64,000 nucleotides of DNA from Kitasatospora sp. MAP12-44 (GCF_029892095.1 NZ_JARZAE010000004.1:6696001-6760000); one strand, 5' to 3'; shown: positions 49,964-58,435, numbered from the stretch's first letter. Notes: a model not told the origin generated them from the sequence alone. Made by a program: numbers and translations.

Positions 49964-51115
49964 TCAGGCGTGGGCCGAGGCGCGGGCCCACGCCCGGGCG
50001 GCGGCGATCCGGCGGGCGGTGCTCGGGTGGCTGGCGAAGAGCACCTCCAGCACCCGCGGCGGGTCGACGTCGGCGATGTTGGTGATCGCGAGCCGGCGCT
50101 GCATGGCGATGAACTGCTCGGGGTCGCCGGTCAGTTCGAGCGCGTGGCGGTCTGCGCGGGCCTCGATCCGGCGACTCGCGGCGCTCTGCGCCGGGCCGGC
50201 GACGGTGCCGAGCAGCGCGCCGCAGGCGGCCAGCAGCGGCAGCGCGCGCGGGTCTGCGACGCCTGGGACGCCGGCCGCGTCCAGCAGTGGCCGCAGCGAG
50301 GTCAGCAGGCCCAGCAGGCAGACCGCGCCGGCCGCGCCGAGCGCGCCCAGCACGGTGCCGACGGCCACGTCGCGGTGCTTGACGTGGCCGAGCTCGTGGG
50401 CGACCACCAGCTCCACCTCGCGCGGCTCGGCGGTGCTCAGCAGCGTGTCGTACGCGACCACCCGGCGGGTCGAGCCCAGGCCGGAGACGTAGGCGTTGAG
50501 CGCGGTGGTGCGCCGCGAGGCGTCGGCGACCAGGACGTCCCGGATCGGCACCCCGTCCCGCGCGGCCAGCGCGAGGAGCGCCGTGCGCAGCTCACCGTCC
50601 GGCATCGGCGTGAAGCGGTTGAAGAGCGGCTCGACGACCAGCGGAAAGAGGAACGAGACGGCCACCGTCAGCAGCGCCGCCGCCCCCGCCGCCGGGAGCC
50701 ACCAGCGGTGCGCGGACCAGCCGGTCAGCGCGAAGAGGCCGAGCGCGGCCGGCAGCGCCAGCGCCAGCGTGAGCGCGAGTCCGCGCGCCAGGTCCACCGC
50801 CCAGCCGCTCCAGCTCTGGGTGACGAGTCCGTAGGCGGAGCGCACCGCGTGTATCCGGGCCGCGAACGGCAGCCCGACCAGCTGGCCGAGCAGCACCAGC
50901 AGGGCGGTGCCGGCCAGCACCTGGGCCGTCCAGGAGCCACCGAACAGCCGCCCGGCCCACTCCACCAGCCCGGCGCCGACCGAGGTGAGGCCGAGCAGCA
51001 GGCTGAGCGCCAGCGCGGCGGCGCGCCCGCCGAGCAGCCACGGCACCTGCGCGCGGCGCAGCGCCCGGCCACGGGCGAGCTGCTCGGGGGTGAAGTCGGG
51101 GCGATCGGTGTCCAT
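49964..51115 (-). CDS. M48 (Ste24/HtpX-like) membrane metalloprotease
   Basis: The protein has 383 residues. The zinc motif is HELGHVKH in VVAHELGHVKHRDVAVG, and the third ligand is expected in ASRRIEARADRHALEL. Several membrane helices lie on both sides, and the N-terminal part (SYGLVTQS-like: AYGLVTQSWSGWAVD) matches the CaaX protease type rather than HtpX. It degrades or processes membrane proteins at the cytoplasmic face. It converges on the glycosyltransferase gene. Confidence 0.88.
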   Translation of the reverse strand: MDTDRPDFTPEQLARGRALRRAQVPWLLGGRAAALALSLLLGLTSVGAGLVEWAGRLFGGSWTAQVLAGTALLVLLGQLVGLPFAARIHAVRSAYGLVTQSWSGWAVDLARGLALTLALALPAALGLFALTGWSAHRWWLPAAGAAALLTVAVSFLFPLVVEPLFNRFTPMPDGELRTALLALAARDGVPIRDVLVADASRRTTALNAYVSGLGSTRRVVAYDTLLSTAEPREVELVVAHELGHVKHRDVAVGTVLGALGAAGAVCLLGLLTSLRPLLDAAGVPGVADPRALPLLAACGALLGTVAGPAQSAASRRIEARADRHALELTGDPEQFIAMQRRLAITNIADVDPPRVLEVLFASHPSTARRIAAARAWARASAHA

Positions 51116-51164
51116 CCCCCGATCCTTCCAGGCAATTCCGGCCTTTACGCCGCCTGGGACCGTT

Positions 51165-51285
51165 GGCCGGCGGCGACGTGCGGGTGAGCAGCACGGCGAC
51201 GTCGTCCGCGCGGTGCGTGGATCGGCGGGCGTCGCCGATCAGCCGGTCGGCGAGCTCCTCCAGCGAGCCCGCATCCCGAGCCGCC
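51165..51285 (-). pseudogene. Remnant of a SpoIIE-type PP2C phosphatase gene (C-terminus)
   Basis: The minus strand encodes RDAGSLEELADRLIGDAR, then HRADDVAVLLTRT, with high third-position GC. This is the C-terminal end of SpoIIE-type phosphatases, with the metal-binding DD of the last motif. The rest of the gene is missing: upstream (51290-51413) the sequence turns C-rich and non-coding. There is no start codon with a signal. It is a decayed gene. Confidence 0.6.
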
Positions 51286-51413
51286 CCGCCCCCCCCGGGA
51301 TCACGCCACCCCCGCCGCACGCCACTGGGCCCCACCCCCGCCCACCTCCCGCATATGAGTCAACTCGACCAGGGCAATGATCTGGTGTTCGACAGCAATA
51401 AGTTGACGAGGGG

Positions 51414-51690
51414 TCAAGACTCGGCAGCGAAGCGATAGTCCAGAACGAACTGGTCGGCGGCCATGACGGTGTCACAGACCTCCACGAAGCGGCCGGCCTC
51501 GGCGACGGCCTCCCGGACGAGGTGGATCACGGGCGAGCCAGGACTCAGGGTCAGAGCGACACACTCGGCCTTGGTGGCGAGTCGGGCCTGGACGGTCTCG
51601 CCGAACTCGGCCAGCAGGTAGCCGTGTTCCTCCAGGCGGGCGTAGATGCCTCCGCCGCCCGGGTTCTCGGTGAAGAGTTCCGGGGTCGCG
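51414..51690 (-). pseudogene. GntR-family regulator, C-terminal remnant
   Basis: About 90 residues of a HutC-type effector domain remain: LFTENPGGGGIYARLEEHGY, then GSPVIHLVREAVAEAGRFVE and DQFVLDYRF. Upstream of about 51685 the frame is not GntR-like; the winged-helix DNA-binding half and a start codon are lost. The break coincides with the 5' break of the NUDIX remnant on the opposite strand. Confidence 0.75.
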
Positions 51691-51942
51691 GTGGAGGTGC
51701 AGCGCCTGACCGGTGTGTACAAGAACCTGGCGCGCGGCATCGTCGCCCTGGTCTTCCGCTGCCGCCCCGAGGCCGGCCGGCCGCACCCGACCGATGAGGC
51801 CAGCGCCGTCGCGTGGCTCACCCCGGAGGAGGTGGGTGCGCGGATGGCGGAGGTCTATGCGGTGCGGGTGCTGGACGCGCTCGGGGCGGAGCAGGCGGCG
51901 CGGGTGCGGGCGCACGACGGGCGGCGGGTGGTCAGCGGCTGA
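51682..51942 (+). pseudogene. NUDIX hydrolase, C-terminal remnant
   Basis: The plus strand encodes VAVEVQRLTGVYKN, then GIVALVFRCRPEAGRPHPTD and AVAWLTPEEV, the part of a NUDIX domain that follows the REx2EExGU box. The Nudix box itself is missing; the frame enters from GntR antisense sequence at about 51681-51688 (shared CCGGGGTC). It has no start codon of its own and cannot hydrolyse nucleotides. Confidence 0.75.
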
Positions 51943-51963
51943 CGGCCGGCGACGTGCGCAGGG

Positions 51964-52806
51964 TCAGGCGCCCTGTTCCTGTTCGGCGTCCACCTGGGCG
52001 TTCCACTCGCGCTTGCTCGCCCGCCAGGCCTCGTCGCTCTGGCCGAGCCGCCAGTAGCCCGAGATCGAGAGCCGCTCGCGCCCGATGCCGCGCTCCAGGC
52101 GCAGCTGGCGCCGCAGCTCCTTCACGAAGCCCGCCTCGCCGTGCACGAAGGCGGACACCTCGCCGGCGGGGAAGTCCAGGGCGCCCACCGCCTCGACCAG
52201 GGCCTCGCCGATCGGACGGTCGCCCCGGTGCAGCCAGTTCACGCTGATGCCGTCGGGCGTGACGATCTTCTGCTCCTCCTCGGAGCCCGACACCTCGACG
52301 AAGGCGTGCCCCACAGCGCCCGCCGGCATCCGTTCGAGTGCCGCGGCGATCGCGGGCAACGCGCTCTCGTCGCCCGCCAGCAGGTGCCAGTCGGCGCTCG
52401 GGTCCGGTGCGTAGCCGCCACCGGTGCCCGAGAAGCGCACCGTCTCACCCGGCAGCGCCCGGGCCGCCCACGGCCCCGCGAGGCCCTCGTCGCCATGGAC
52501 CACGAAGTCGATGGTCAGCTCACCCAGGCCCGGGGCCCAGTCCCGCACGGTGTACGTCCGGGAGACCGGCCACTGCTCGCGCGGGAACTCCTCGCGGATG
52601 CGGGCCAGGTCGAAGGGCTCCGGGTAGCTCACGCCCTCGGCCGGGAAGAGCAGCTTGATGTAGTGGTCGGTGAACTCCGACCCGGTGAAGCTCTCCAGCC
52701 CGGTGCCCCCGAGGACGAGGCGCACCATGTGCGGAGCGATCCGCTCGTTGCGCAGCACCTGTGCCTCGTGGGCCTGCGGTGTCCTGCGTGCCGGCTGCTC
52801 TGTCAT
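51964..52806 (-). CDS. Siderophore-interacting protein (FAD-dependent ferric reductase)
   Basis: The protein has 280 residues. The FAD-binding signature is SRTYTVRDWAPG, and the NAD(P)H-binding part includes LAGDESALPAIAAALE. The C-terminus has FVHGEAGFVKELRR and SISGYWRLGQSDEAW, all typical of the ViuB/SIP family, which releases iron from ferric siderophores by reduction in the cytoplasm. The ATG at 52806 follows an AGGGGGG ribosome-binding site. A candidate iron box lies just upstream. No transporter or siderophore genes adjoin it. Confidence 0.9.
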   Translation of the reverse strand: MTEQPARRTPQAHEAQVLRNERIAPHMVRLVLGGTGLESFTGSEFTDHYIKLLFPAEGVSYPEPFDLARIREEFPREQWPVSRTYTVRDWAPGLGELTIDFVVHGDEGLAGPWAARALPGETVRFSGTGGGYAPDPSADWHLLAGDESALPAIAAALERMPAGAVGHAFVEVSGSEEEQKIVTPDGISVNWLHRGDRPIGEALVEAVGALDFPAGEVSAFVHGEAGFVKELRRQLRLERGIGRERLSISGYWRLGQSDEAWRASKREWNAQVDAEQEQGA

Positions 52807-52827
52807 AACGCCCCCCTGGCGATGTGT

Positions 52828-52846
52828 TTAGGTTGCCCTAAGTTAA
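52828..52846. promoter_or_regulatory. Candidate iron box (DmdR/IdeR site)
   Basis: TTAGGTTGCCCTAAGTTAA matches the IdeR/DmdR 19-bp consensus TTAGGTTAGGCTAACCTAA at 14 of 19 positions, including the left half-site. It lies 22 bases upstream of the siderophore-interacting protein start, where iron-loaded repressor would block transcription. Confidence 0.6.
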
Positions 52847-53020
52847 CACCAGGACGCTGGTTGCCCGAAGGGTGGAGCAAGCGGCCGGCGGGGGGTCGCC
52901 GGCCGGGCGGGGGCCGCGGAGCGTCTGCGAGGCGCCCTGAAGGTGCTGCCGAGAGCTGCGGGAAACTGCTTTCAGGGCGCACCCGTTTGCATGGCACAGC
53001 CGTTTCGCGACGCGCTGGAC

Positions 53021-53056
53021 GCAGGCGCAGGCGCAGGCGCAGGCGCAGGCGCAGGC
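53021..53056. repeat. Six-copy GCAGGC hexamer repeat
   Basis: Six perfect GCAGGC units lie just past the stop of the leftward DUF2637 gene (53062). The remainder of the gap 52847-53061 holds nothing I can identify. Confidence 0.9.
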
Positions 53057-53061
53057 GCGGT

Positions 53062-53865
53062 TCAGCGCGGGGATTTGTGCGCGGCCTGTCGGCCCGGCCG
53101 TCGGCCCATACCCCGGGCGGTGGTGAGCTGGCGGACGAGTTGATGCAGTGAGATGACGGCAGTGAGGGGAGGCAGTCCGGTCACGACGAGGTCGGGAAGC
53201 GTCCGCGAGACATCCGCTACGCACAGTCCTGTCGCGAGACCGGAGAACAGCACGACCACGACCCAGGAGTGGACGGGCTGACGTCCGTGCAGGGCGGCAC
53301 GCAGGACCGACAGGCACCCCGCGAGCCACGGTCCGTAGACGATGACCGGCCACAGTTGCGACAGTCCGCGCGGCACTCGCGAGTACGCCAAGGCCCGCAA
53401 CGGGTCGTAGGAGAACGCCCAACCCAGCACGCAGACCGCGGCGACCGTGACCGCCGTCAACGCGCCGAACAGTGAGCCGATCACCTCCGGCCAGGCCGGC
53501 CTGGCCGGCTGTCGGCGTCGGCGCCCAGGAGCCGCCGGGCCTGCCATGGGCGAGCCTGCCATGGGCGGGCCTGTCATGACCGGCACGGCCCGGTCCGTCG
53601 GCATCCGGGGATGCGGAACGAACGCCGCCTCGGCCTCCCACCCGACCGCCGAATCGGCGACCGGGTTGAACGAGGGCGCGTCGCCGTATACGAGGCCGAC
53701 GGCGCAGCCGAGGCCCTCGTCGTACCGCATGCCTGGTCCGTAGGTTCCGTCCCGGACGCGGTCGCGGGGCGCTGTCCGGGGGTCGTCGGGCTGGGCGTAT
53801 CCCTCGGCGTATCCCTCGACGTAGCCCTCGATGTGGCCCTCGACGTAGCCAAAGAGCGGCGTCAT
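53062..53865 (-). CDS. DUF2637 (SpdB-like) membrane protein
   Basis: The protein has 267 residues. A soluble N-terminal half (about 130 residues) begins with a Gly-Tyr-Glu repeat (GYVEGHIEGYVEGYAEGY) from an 18-30 bp DNA repeat. Four membrane helices in the C-terminal half fit DUF2637 (WPEVIGSLFGALTAVTVAAV, then LWPVIVYGPWLAG). DUF2637 proteins resemble the Spd proteins of actinomycete conjugative plasmids but also occur in the chromosome. Its ATG overlaps the stop of the preceding small gene (ATGA). Confidence 0.75.
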   Translation of the reverse strand: MTPLFGYVEGHIEGYVEGYAEGYAQPDDPRTAPRDRVRDGTYGPGMRYDEGLGCAVGLVYGDAPSFNPVADSAVGWEAEAAFVPHPRMPTDRAVPVMTGPPMAGSPMAGPAAPGRRRRQPARPAWPEVIGSLFGALTAVTVAAVCVLGWAFSYDPLRALAYSRVPRGLSQLWPVIVYGPWLAGCLSVLRAALHGRQPVHSWVVVVLFSGLATGLCVADVSRTLPDLVVTGLPPLTAVISLHQLVRQLTTARGMGRRPGRQAAHKSPR

Positions 53866-54119
53866 GGTTCGACCGAGAACAGAGGGGGGCTGATCCGCAT
53901 CGCGAGGTCGCTCTCCAGTCGGTGGATCTTCCGCAGGAAGTCCGCCAGCAGGCAGGAGGTGTGCGGCAGCGAGACCCGCTCCCCGGTGCGCGACAGGTAG
54001 CCGGGGCGCACGTCACCCGCGGCGTTCCGGCTGTCGGGGACGAAGAGCCACTCACCGATCCTGGCGACCGGGTCTCGTTCGGAGGGCGCGAATGCGCAGG
54101 GCTGGGATGTTGAGGTCAT
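53862..54119 (-). CDS. Small hypothetical protein, first gene of the DUF2637 operon
   Basis: The protein has 85 residues and no recognised domain. It is soluble, with GEWLFVPDSRNAAGDVRPGY, then GERVSLPHTSCLLADFLRKI. It is translationally coupled to the DUF2637 gene, and this two-gene order suggests a functional partner. The coding bias is normal for the genome. Confidence 0.6.
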   Translation of the reverse strand: MTSTSQPCAFAPSERDPVARIGEWLFVPDSRNAAGDVRPGYLSRTGERVSLPHTSCLLADFLRKIHRLESDLAMRISPPLFSVEP

Positions 54120-54444
54120 GGTTCATCAACGAGACGGCCGCAGTCGGGTTCGTACCTCATCCGGGCGTCGTTTCATATTCGGTCCCCGTGGCGCTCGGCG
54201 AAATTACCTGGGGTGGCGCGGGGGGTGGTACTTTTTTAGTCGATCGCTCACGGTGTCCGCATTCCCAGCGGGGCGGATCATTCCATACTCATCGCTGCCG
54301 GTGCTCACTGAAAATACCCGGCCGCCGTATATCGGCAGAAACGTTTCCGTCGATTGATCATCGACCTTCCGTGCTATATTTCCGCCTTGCCTCCGGCATA
54401 TTTGCACTGCTGTGAGGTGCCGGATTCGATCGTCAGGGGGTTTC
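54120..54444. other. AT-richer intergenic region between divergent genes
   Basis: This 325-base region is clearly less GC-rich than its surroundings, with TTTTTT at 54233, TGATCA at 54355 and TATATT near 54375. It should contain the promoters of the DUF2637 operon (left) and the IstA-like gene (right). I see no gene or RNA in it. The base composition would also fit old mobile-element end sequence. Confidence 0.5.
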
Positions 54445-55827
54445 TTGATCAGCTGGGAGGAATACATGGAGGCGCTCAGGCTCCATCGCGAAGGATGGTC
54501 CGTCGCCGCGATTTCCAGGCATCTCGGGCGTGATCGGAAAACGGTGCGAGCGTATCTCGGCGGACAGCGGACCCCGGGCATCCGAATTCGCCCCCCGGAC
54601 GGATTTCTCCAGTTTCTTCCGTACTGCCGCCAACGGCTGGCGGACGACCCGCACCTTCCCGCCGCCGTTCTCCTCGGCGAGATCGTCGAGCTGGGCTACC
54701 CGAGCGGCTACTCGACGTTCACGCGTGCTCTGCGCAAACACCACGCCCGGCTGCCCTGCGAGCAGTGTGAGGGCGACGGTCCCGCCGGGAGCAGCCCGGG
54801 CAGTGGTCGACGGAGCGAGGAGGCGGTCCGATTCGACTGGCTGGAGCTTCCCGAGCCACCGGGTGGATGGGGCTGCGGCAGGCATCCGCACCTGTTGCTG
54901 GGATCGCTCGCCCGCTCCGGCCGCTGGCGCGGAGCTCTGGCGGAGGACACCGATCTGCCGCACCTCGTCGAGGCGATGGAGCACGTGCTGAGGCGGTTGG
55001 GCGGAACCGCCGAGTGCTGGTGGCTCGGCCGGACCCCGGCCGTGTACTGCCCCGGCAGCGAGCGCGTGACGCCGGCATTGCGGCAGGTGGCGAGGTACTA
55101 CGGTGCGAGAGTCGAGTTCCTCCCAGACGATGGCCGACTACCCCCGGCATCCGAGCAGGCCGAGCGGGCCACCCGGTCCTGGTGGAGCGCACTGGCGGAC
55201 GGCACCGCGTTGGACGAGGCACAGCACAGTCTGGACCGGCTCGCGGCGGGTCTGGACCCCGAGGCTCAGGCGGTCGGCAACGCGCGTGCGGGCGGCCCGA
55301 CTTCGGCCCCCGAACCGCTTCGAGAACTGCCCGCCGCACCGTTCCCGATCTGGGTCCGCGACCGTCGTACGGTCACGGCCCAGGGCCTGGTGCCGTTCCG
55401 CGGCAACCTCTACGCCGTACCGAACCACCTGGCCGGCGCCGTGCTGGAGGTCCGGCGGCGACTCGACCAGCCCTACCTCTCCATCGCCACCGTCGCCGGA
55501 GCCGTCATCGCCCGGTATGCGCTCGCCCAGCCGGGGGCCGGGCTGACGGTCGTCGAGCACAGTGGTGTCGTCGCCATCCTGGAGCGGTGGCCGACGACAT
55601 CGGCGCGCGCGGACGCCCCGTCCTGCCGCAGGGTGACGCCGCGGCCGCCGTCCGAGAAGGCACTGGCCGAGGCGGATGCGCTGCGCGGGCGAACCGGGGG
55701 CGCGCCCGGCTGCCGAGGGGCGGACGGGCCGACCGCCACGGCGATGCGGGTGCCGGCCCAGCGGGACAGTCGGCCGACGAATCGGGGACCCGATCCGCGG
55801 CCGCCGCTGACCGGCCGCGCCACCTGA
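54445..55827 (+). CDS. Degenerate IS21 IstA-like transposase (probably domesticated or decayed)
   Basis: The protein has about 460 residues. The N-terminal helix-turn-helix is IstA-like (ISWEEYMEALRLHREGWS, then ISRHLGRDRKTVRAYLGG), and the C-terminal Mu-transposase-type part is kept (FRGNLYAVPNHLAGAVLEVR). In the DDE core, the first Asp is present (VRFDWLEL), but the usual TDN/DNLK segment reads YCPGSERVTP, so the second Asp is lost. No IstB partner gene or terminal inverted repeats are visible. It cannot transpose. TTG 54445 (after AGGGGG) or ATG 54466 (after GGGAGGA) may be the start. Confidence 0.65.
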   Translation: MISWEEYMEALRLHREGWSVAAISRHLGRDRKTVRAYLGGQRTPGIRIRPPDGFLQFLPYCRQRLADDPHLPAAVLLGEIVELGYPSGYSTFTRALRKHHARLPCEQCEGDGPAGSSPGSGRRSEEAVRFDWLELPEPPGGWGCGRHPHLLLGSLARSGRWRGALAEDTDLPHLVEAMEHVLRRLGGTAECWWLGRTPAVYCPGSERVTPALRQVARYYGARVEFLPDDGRLPPASEQAERATRSWWSALADGTALDEAQHSLDRLAAGLDPEAQAVGNARAGGPTSAPEPLRELPAAPFPIWVRDRRTVTAQGLVPFRGNLYAVPNHLAGAVLEVRRRLDQPYLSIATVAGAVIARYALAQPGAGLTVVEHSGVVAILERWPTTSARADAPSCRRVTPRPPSEKALAEADALRGRTGGAPGCRGADGPTATAMRVPAQRDSRPTNRGPDPRPPLTGRAT

Positions 55828-55831
55828 CGGC

Positions 55832-56548
55832 TCAACGGTGCTCGGGGTTGTCGAAGTCGAAGCGGCAGCCGGCGTCCCACTCGGAGCGCTGGTTGCCGTG
55901 GGCGGGGATGCCGCCGGCGTCCTTGAGCATCCTCGCCAGGTGCAGGAGGTTCCAGGTCATGAACGTGGTGTTCCGGTTGGTGAAGTCGTTCTCCGGGCCG
56001 CCCGAGCCGGGGTCGAGGTAGGAGGGCCCGGGGCCGGCCGCGCCGACCCAGCCGGCGTCGGCCTGCGGGGGGATGACGTAGCCGAGGTGCTGGAGGCTGT
56101 AGAGGACGTTCATGGCGCAGTGCTTGGCGCCGTCCTCGTTGCCGGTGATCAGGCAGCCGCCGACCCGGCCGTAGTAGGCGTACTGCCCGGCCTCGTTGAG
56201 CAGCGAGGAGCAGGCGTAGAGGCGTTCGATGACCTGCTTCATCACCGAGGAGTTGTCGCCCAGCCACACCGGCCCCGCCAGCGTGAGGATGTCGGCGTCC
56301 ATCACCTTCGAGTAGAGGACCGGCCATTCGTCGGTCTCCCAGCCGTGCTCGGTCATGTCCGGCCAGACACCCGTCGCGATGTCGTGATCCACCGCCCGCA
56401 GCACCTCGACCTGGACGCCCTGGCGTTCCATGATGCTGCGGCTCACGTCGATCAGGCCTTCGGTGTGGCTGCGCTCGGGGGAGCGTTTGAGCGTGCAGTT
56501 GATCACCAGCGCCCGCAGGTCACCGTAGGTCGCAGCTGTGTCTGCCAT
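55832..56548 (-). CDS. Flavodoxin-like FMN reductase (NADPH-dependent)
   Basis: The protein has 238 residues. The flavodoxin-like fold is visible in DLRALVINCTLKRSPERSHT (phosphate-binding loop), DADILTLAGPVWLGDNSSVM and RVGGCLITGNEDGAKH. This is the multimeric flavodoxin/NADPH-dependent FMN reductase type, acting on flavins or quinones. The ATG at 56548 follows AGGAAG by about 10 bases. It converges on the IstA-like gene with a 4-base gap. Confidence 0.82.
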   Translation of the reverse strand: MADTAATYGDLRALVINCTLKRSPERSHTEGLIDVSRSIMERQGVQVEVLRAVDHDIATGVWPDMTEHGWETDEWPVLYSKVMDADILTLAGPVWLGDNSSVMKQVIERLYACSSLLNEAGQYAYYGRVGGCLITGNEDGAKHCAMNVLYSLQHLGYVIPPQADAGWVGAAGPGPSYLDPGSGGPENDFTNRNTTFMTWNLLHLARMLKDAGGIPAHGNQRSEWDAGCRFDFDNPEHR

Positions 56549-56653
56549 AGTCAGTTCGCTTCCTGCTTGCCTTGCTTGCATGGGGAGAGTGGGCTCGCAT
56601 CGTGCATCCAGTCGATCAGCGCCGTCCCGGGAGCGCCCGACGGGCTGCGCCAT

Positions 56654-57874
56654 TCAGCTCGACGGGTCCAGCGGGTCCAGCGGGTCCAGCGGGTCCAGGG
56701 GGTTCAGCGGGTCCAAGGGCTCCAACGGGTCTAGTGGGTCCAGAGGGCCTAACGGGTCGGCAGGCCCGGGCTGGTCGGTCAGGCGTTCGACGGCGACCAT
56801 GGCGGCGTCGTCACCCAGGTGGCCGCCGGCGTGCGCGAGCAGGTCATGGCGCAGGTTCTGGAGCAGGGCGACGGGGTGTTCGCTGCTCCAGGCGGCCACC
56901 CGGTCGGCGAGCGGGTAGAAGTCGCGGTTGGCGTTGCGGGCCTCGATCACGCCGTCGGTGTAGATCAGCAGCCGGTCGCCCGGCTCGAAGTCGAAGACGT
57001 CGGGCCGGTACGGGGAGGCCGCCAGGTCGCCCAGGCCGAGCGGGGGCGCCGGGTGGCTCGGCTCCAGCGCGAGCGCCCGGCCCTTGCGCAGCAGCAGGGG
57101 CGGCGGATGGCCGCAGTTCACGACCCGGATCGCGGTGCCCCGGTCCGGGATGTCGAGCAGGACGGCGGTGATGAACGACTCGCCCGGCTCGCCCCCGGTC
57201 TCCTCGTTGAGGTCCCAGCTGAGGCTGGCGTCCAGGTGGGCGGCCAGCTCGGGCAGGGTGGTCTGCAGGTGCGCGGCCGCCCGGAACGCCCCCAGCAGCA
57301 GGGCGGCGTCGCTGAGCGAGGCCAGCCCCTTGCCGCGGACGTCGCCGACCAGCAGCCGGGTGCCGGTGGAGGTGCGGGTGGCCGCGTACAGGTCGCCGCC
57401 GATCTGCGCCTCGGCCTCGGCGGCCAGGTAGACGGAGGCGATCCGCAGCGAGGCGATCCGGGCCGGCAGCGGCCGCAGCAGGACGCGCTGCGCCGCCTCC
57501 GAGACCGAGCGCACTTGGACCAGTTCGCGGGCATGCCGGTCCCGGATCGCGCTGAAGAGCACTACCAGGCCGGAGACGACGATCAGCGCGACGATCTGGG
57601 TCTCGTGGTTGGAGGTGGTCAGCCCGTCGCGCAGCACCCCGATGATGGTCAGCGCGGTCACCGCGAGCACGCTGACCACAGCGGTGAGCCGGGTGCTGGC
57701 GAACGAGGCGGTGATCGCGGGAGCCACCACCAGCAGCGGGCCCAGGTGGATGTTCGGCGGGGACAGGATGTCGATGATGGTGATCACCACGATCAGCACA
57801 AGCGGCAGCAGCACCAGGGCGCCGACGGGTGGTCGGGGCCGGGGAGACGCTTCGGGTTGTTGCCGCTCGGGCAC
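56654..57874 (-). CDS. SpoIIE/RsbU-type PP2C phosphatase, membrane-anchored
   Basis: The protein has 406 residues. Four membrane helices (about 20-110) lead to a PPM phosphatase domain with the metal Asp motifs GGDLYAA, DVRGKGLAS, YTDGVIEARN and GDDAAMVAVE. Such proteins dephosphorylate anti-anti-sigma factors and so control sigma factors. The C-terminus is an unusual run of Leu-Asp-Pro triplets encoded by a 9-bp repeat. The upstream signal is probably sensed at the membrane. No anti-sigma gene adjoins it. Confidence 0.88.
   Translation of the reverse strand: MPERQQPEASPRPRPPVGALVLLPLVLIVVITIIDILSPPNIHLGPLLVVAPAITASFASTRLTAVVSVLAVTALTIIGVLRDGLTTSNHETQIVALIVVSGLVVLFSAIRDRHARELVQVRSVSEAAQRVLLRPLPARIASLRIASVYLAAEAEAQIGGDLYAATRTSTGTRLLVGDVRGKGLASLSDAALLLGAFRAAAHLQTTLPELAAHLDASLSWDLNEETGGEPGESFITAVLLDIPDRGTAIRVVNCGHPPPLLLRKGRALALEPSHPAPPLGLGDLAASPYRPDVFDFEPGDRLLIYTDGVIEARNANRDFYPLADRVAAWSSEHPVALLQNLRHDLLAHAGGHLGDDAAMVAVERLTDQPGPADPLGPLDPLDPLEPLDPLNPLDPLDPLDPLDPSS
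56663..56760. repeat. 9-bp tandem repeat encoding Leu-Asp-Pro triplets
   Basis: About ten copies of GGGTCCAGC (the first four near-perfect, the others diverged) form the 3' end of the phosphatase gene and encode (LDP)n in the protein tail. Confidence 0.85.
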
Positions 57875-57955
57875 CTCTCCTGACTACACCCCGCCCGCCG
57901 CCACCGCACCGCGACGCGGTCGGCGGGGTGCCGGTGGCGGCGGGCGGGGTGGCCT

Positions 57956-58435
57956 TTATGGACGCCGGTCGCGGTCCAGCCAGTTGCCGGAGGGTATCGG
58001 GGCGGGCGCGGCGCGCAGCCGGGCGGCCTCGGCGGGGCCGGCCAGGTAGACCCAGGCGTCGGTGAGGCCTGCCGGGGCGGTCAGGCCTGCCGGGGCGGTG
58101 AGGCCTGCCGGGGCGGGCAGGTCGGGCAGGCCGGTCAGGACGGGCAGCCGCAGCCGGACGTACTCGCCGCTGCCGTCCGGGCGGCAGTCCTCCAGCTCGT
58201 CCAGCGCGGCCAGCACGGCGGCGTAGTCGGCCGGGCGGACGGTGACCAGGTCGCCGTGGACGCGCTGCCCCGGGTCGTCAGGAGCGAGGACGACGTACGG
58301 GTAGCCCGGGCCCTCGTGCAGCGCGGCCCCGGTCAGCACCGCCGGGCGGACGGCCTCGCAGCGGCCGCCGAGGTAGCGCGCGTGGTAGTGCCCGCCGGGG
58401 CGCAGCGTGCCGTAGACGAAGAAGGGGAGGTGCAC
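57956..58435 (-). CDS. Gamma-glutamylcyclotransferase-like (AIG2) protein
   Basis: The protein has 159 residues. The substrate-binding start FFVYGTLRPGG and the acidic catalytic region ALDELEDCRPDG (Glu) are present, so the fold and probably the activity are those of GGCT/AIG2 proteins, which cyclise gamma-glutamyl amines. Three exact AGLTAP hexapeptides interrupt the domain near residues 110-127 and come from an 18-bp DNA repeat (58062-58115). The GTG at 58435 has AGGAG upstream. Confidence 0.85.
   Translation of the reverse strand: MHLPFFVYGTLRPGGHYHARYLGGRCEAVRPAVLTGAALHEGPGYPYVVLAPDDPGQRVHGDLVTVRPADYAAVLAALDELEDCRPDGSGEYVRLRLPVLTGLPDLPAPAGLTAPAGLTAPAGLTDAWVYLAGPAEAARLRAAPAPIPSGNWLDRDRRP
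58062..58115. repeat. Three-unit 18-bp tandem repeat in the GGCT-like gene
   Basis: The unit GTGAGGCCTGCCGGGGCG occurs three times without gaps, with one base changed in the middle copy. It keeps the reading frame and adds the AGLTAP repeat to the protein. Confidence 0.9.

Noticed and set aside
52943..53143. 66-residue plus-strand frame with Gly-Ala repeats
   Set aside because: It is just the hexamer repeat read in frame, overlapping the end of the DUF2637 gene on the other strand.
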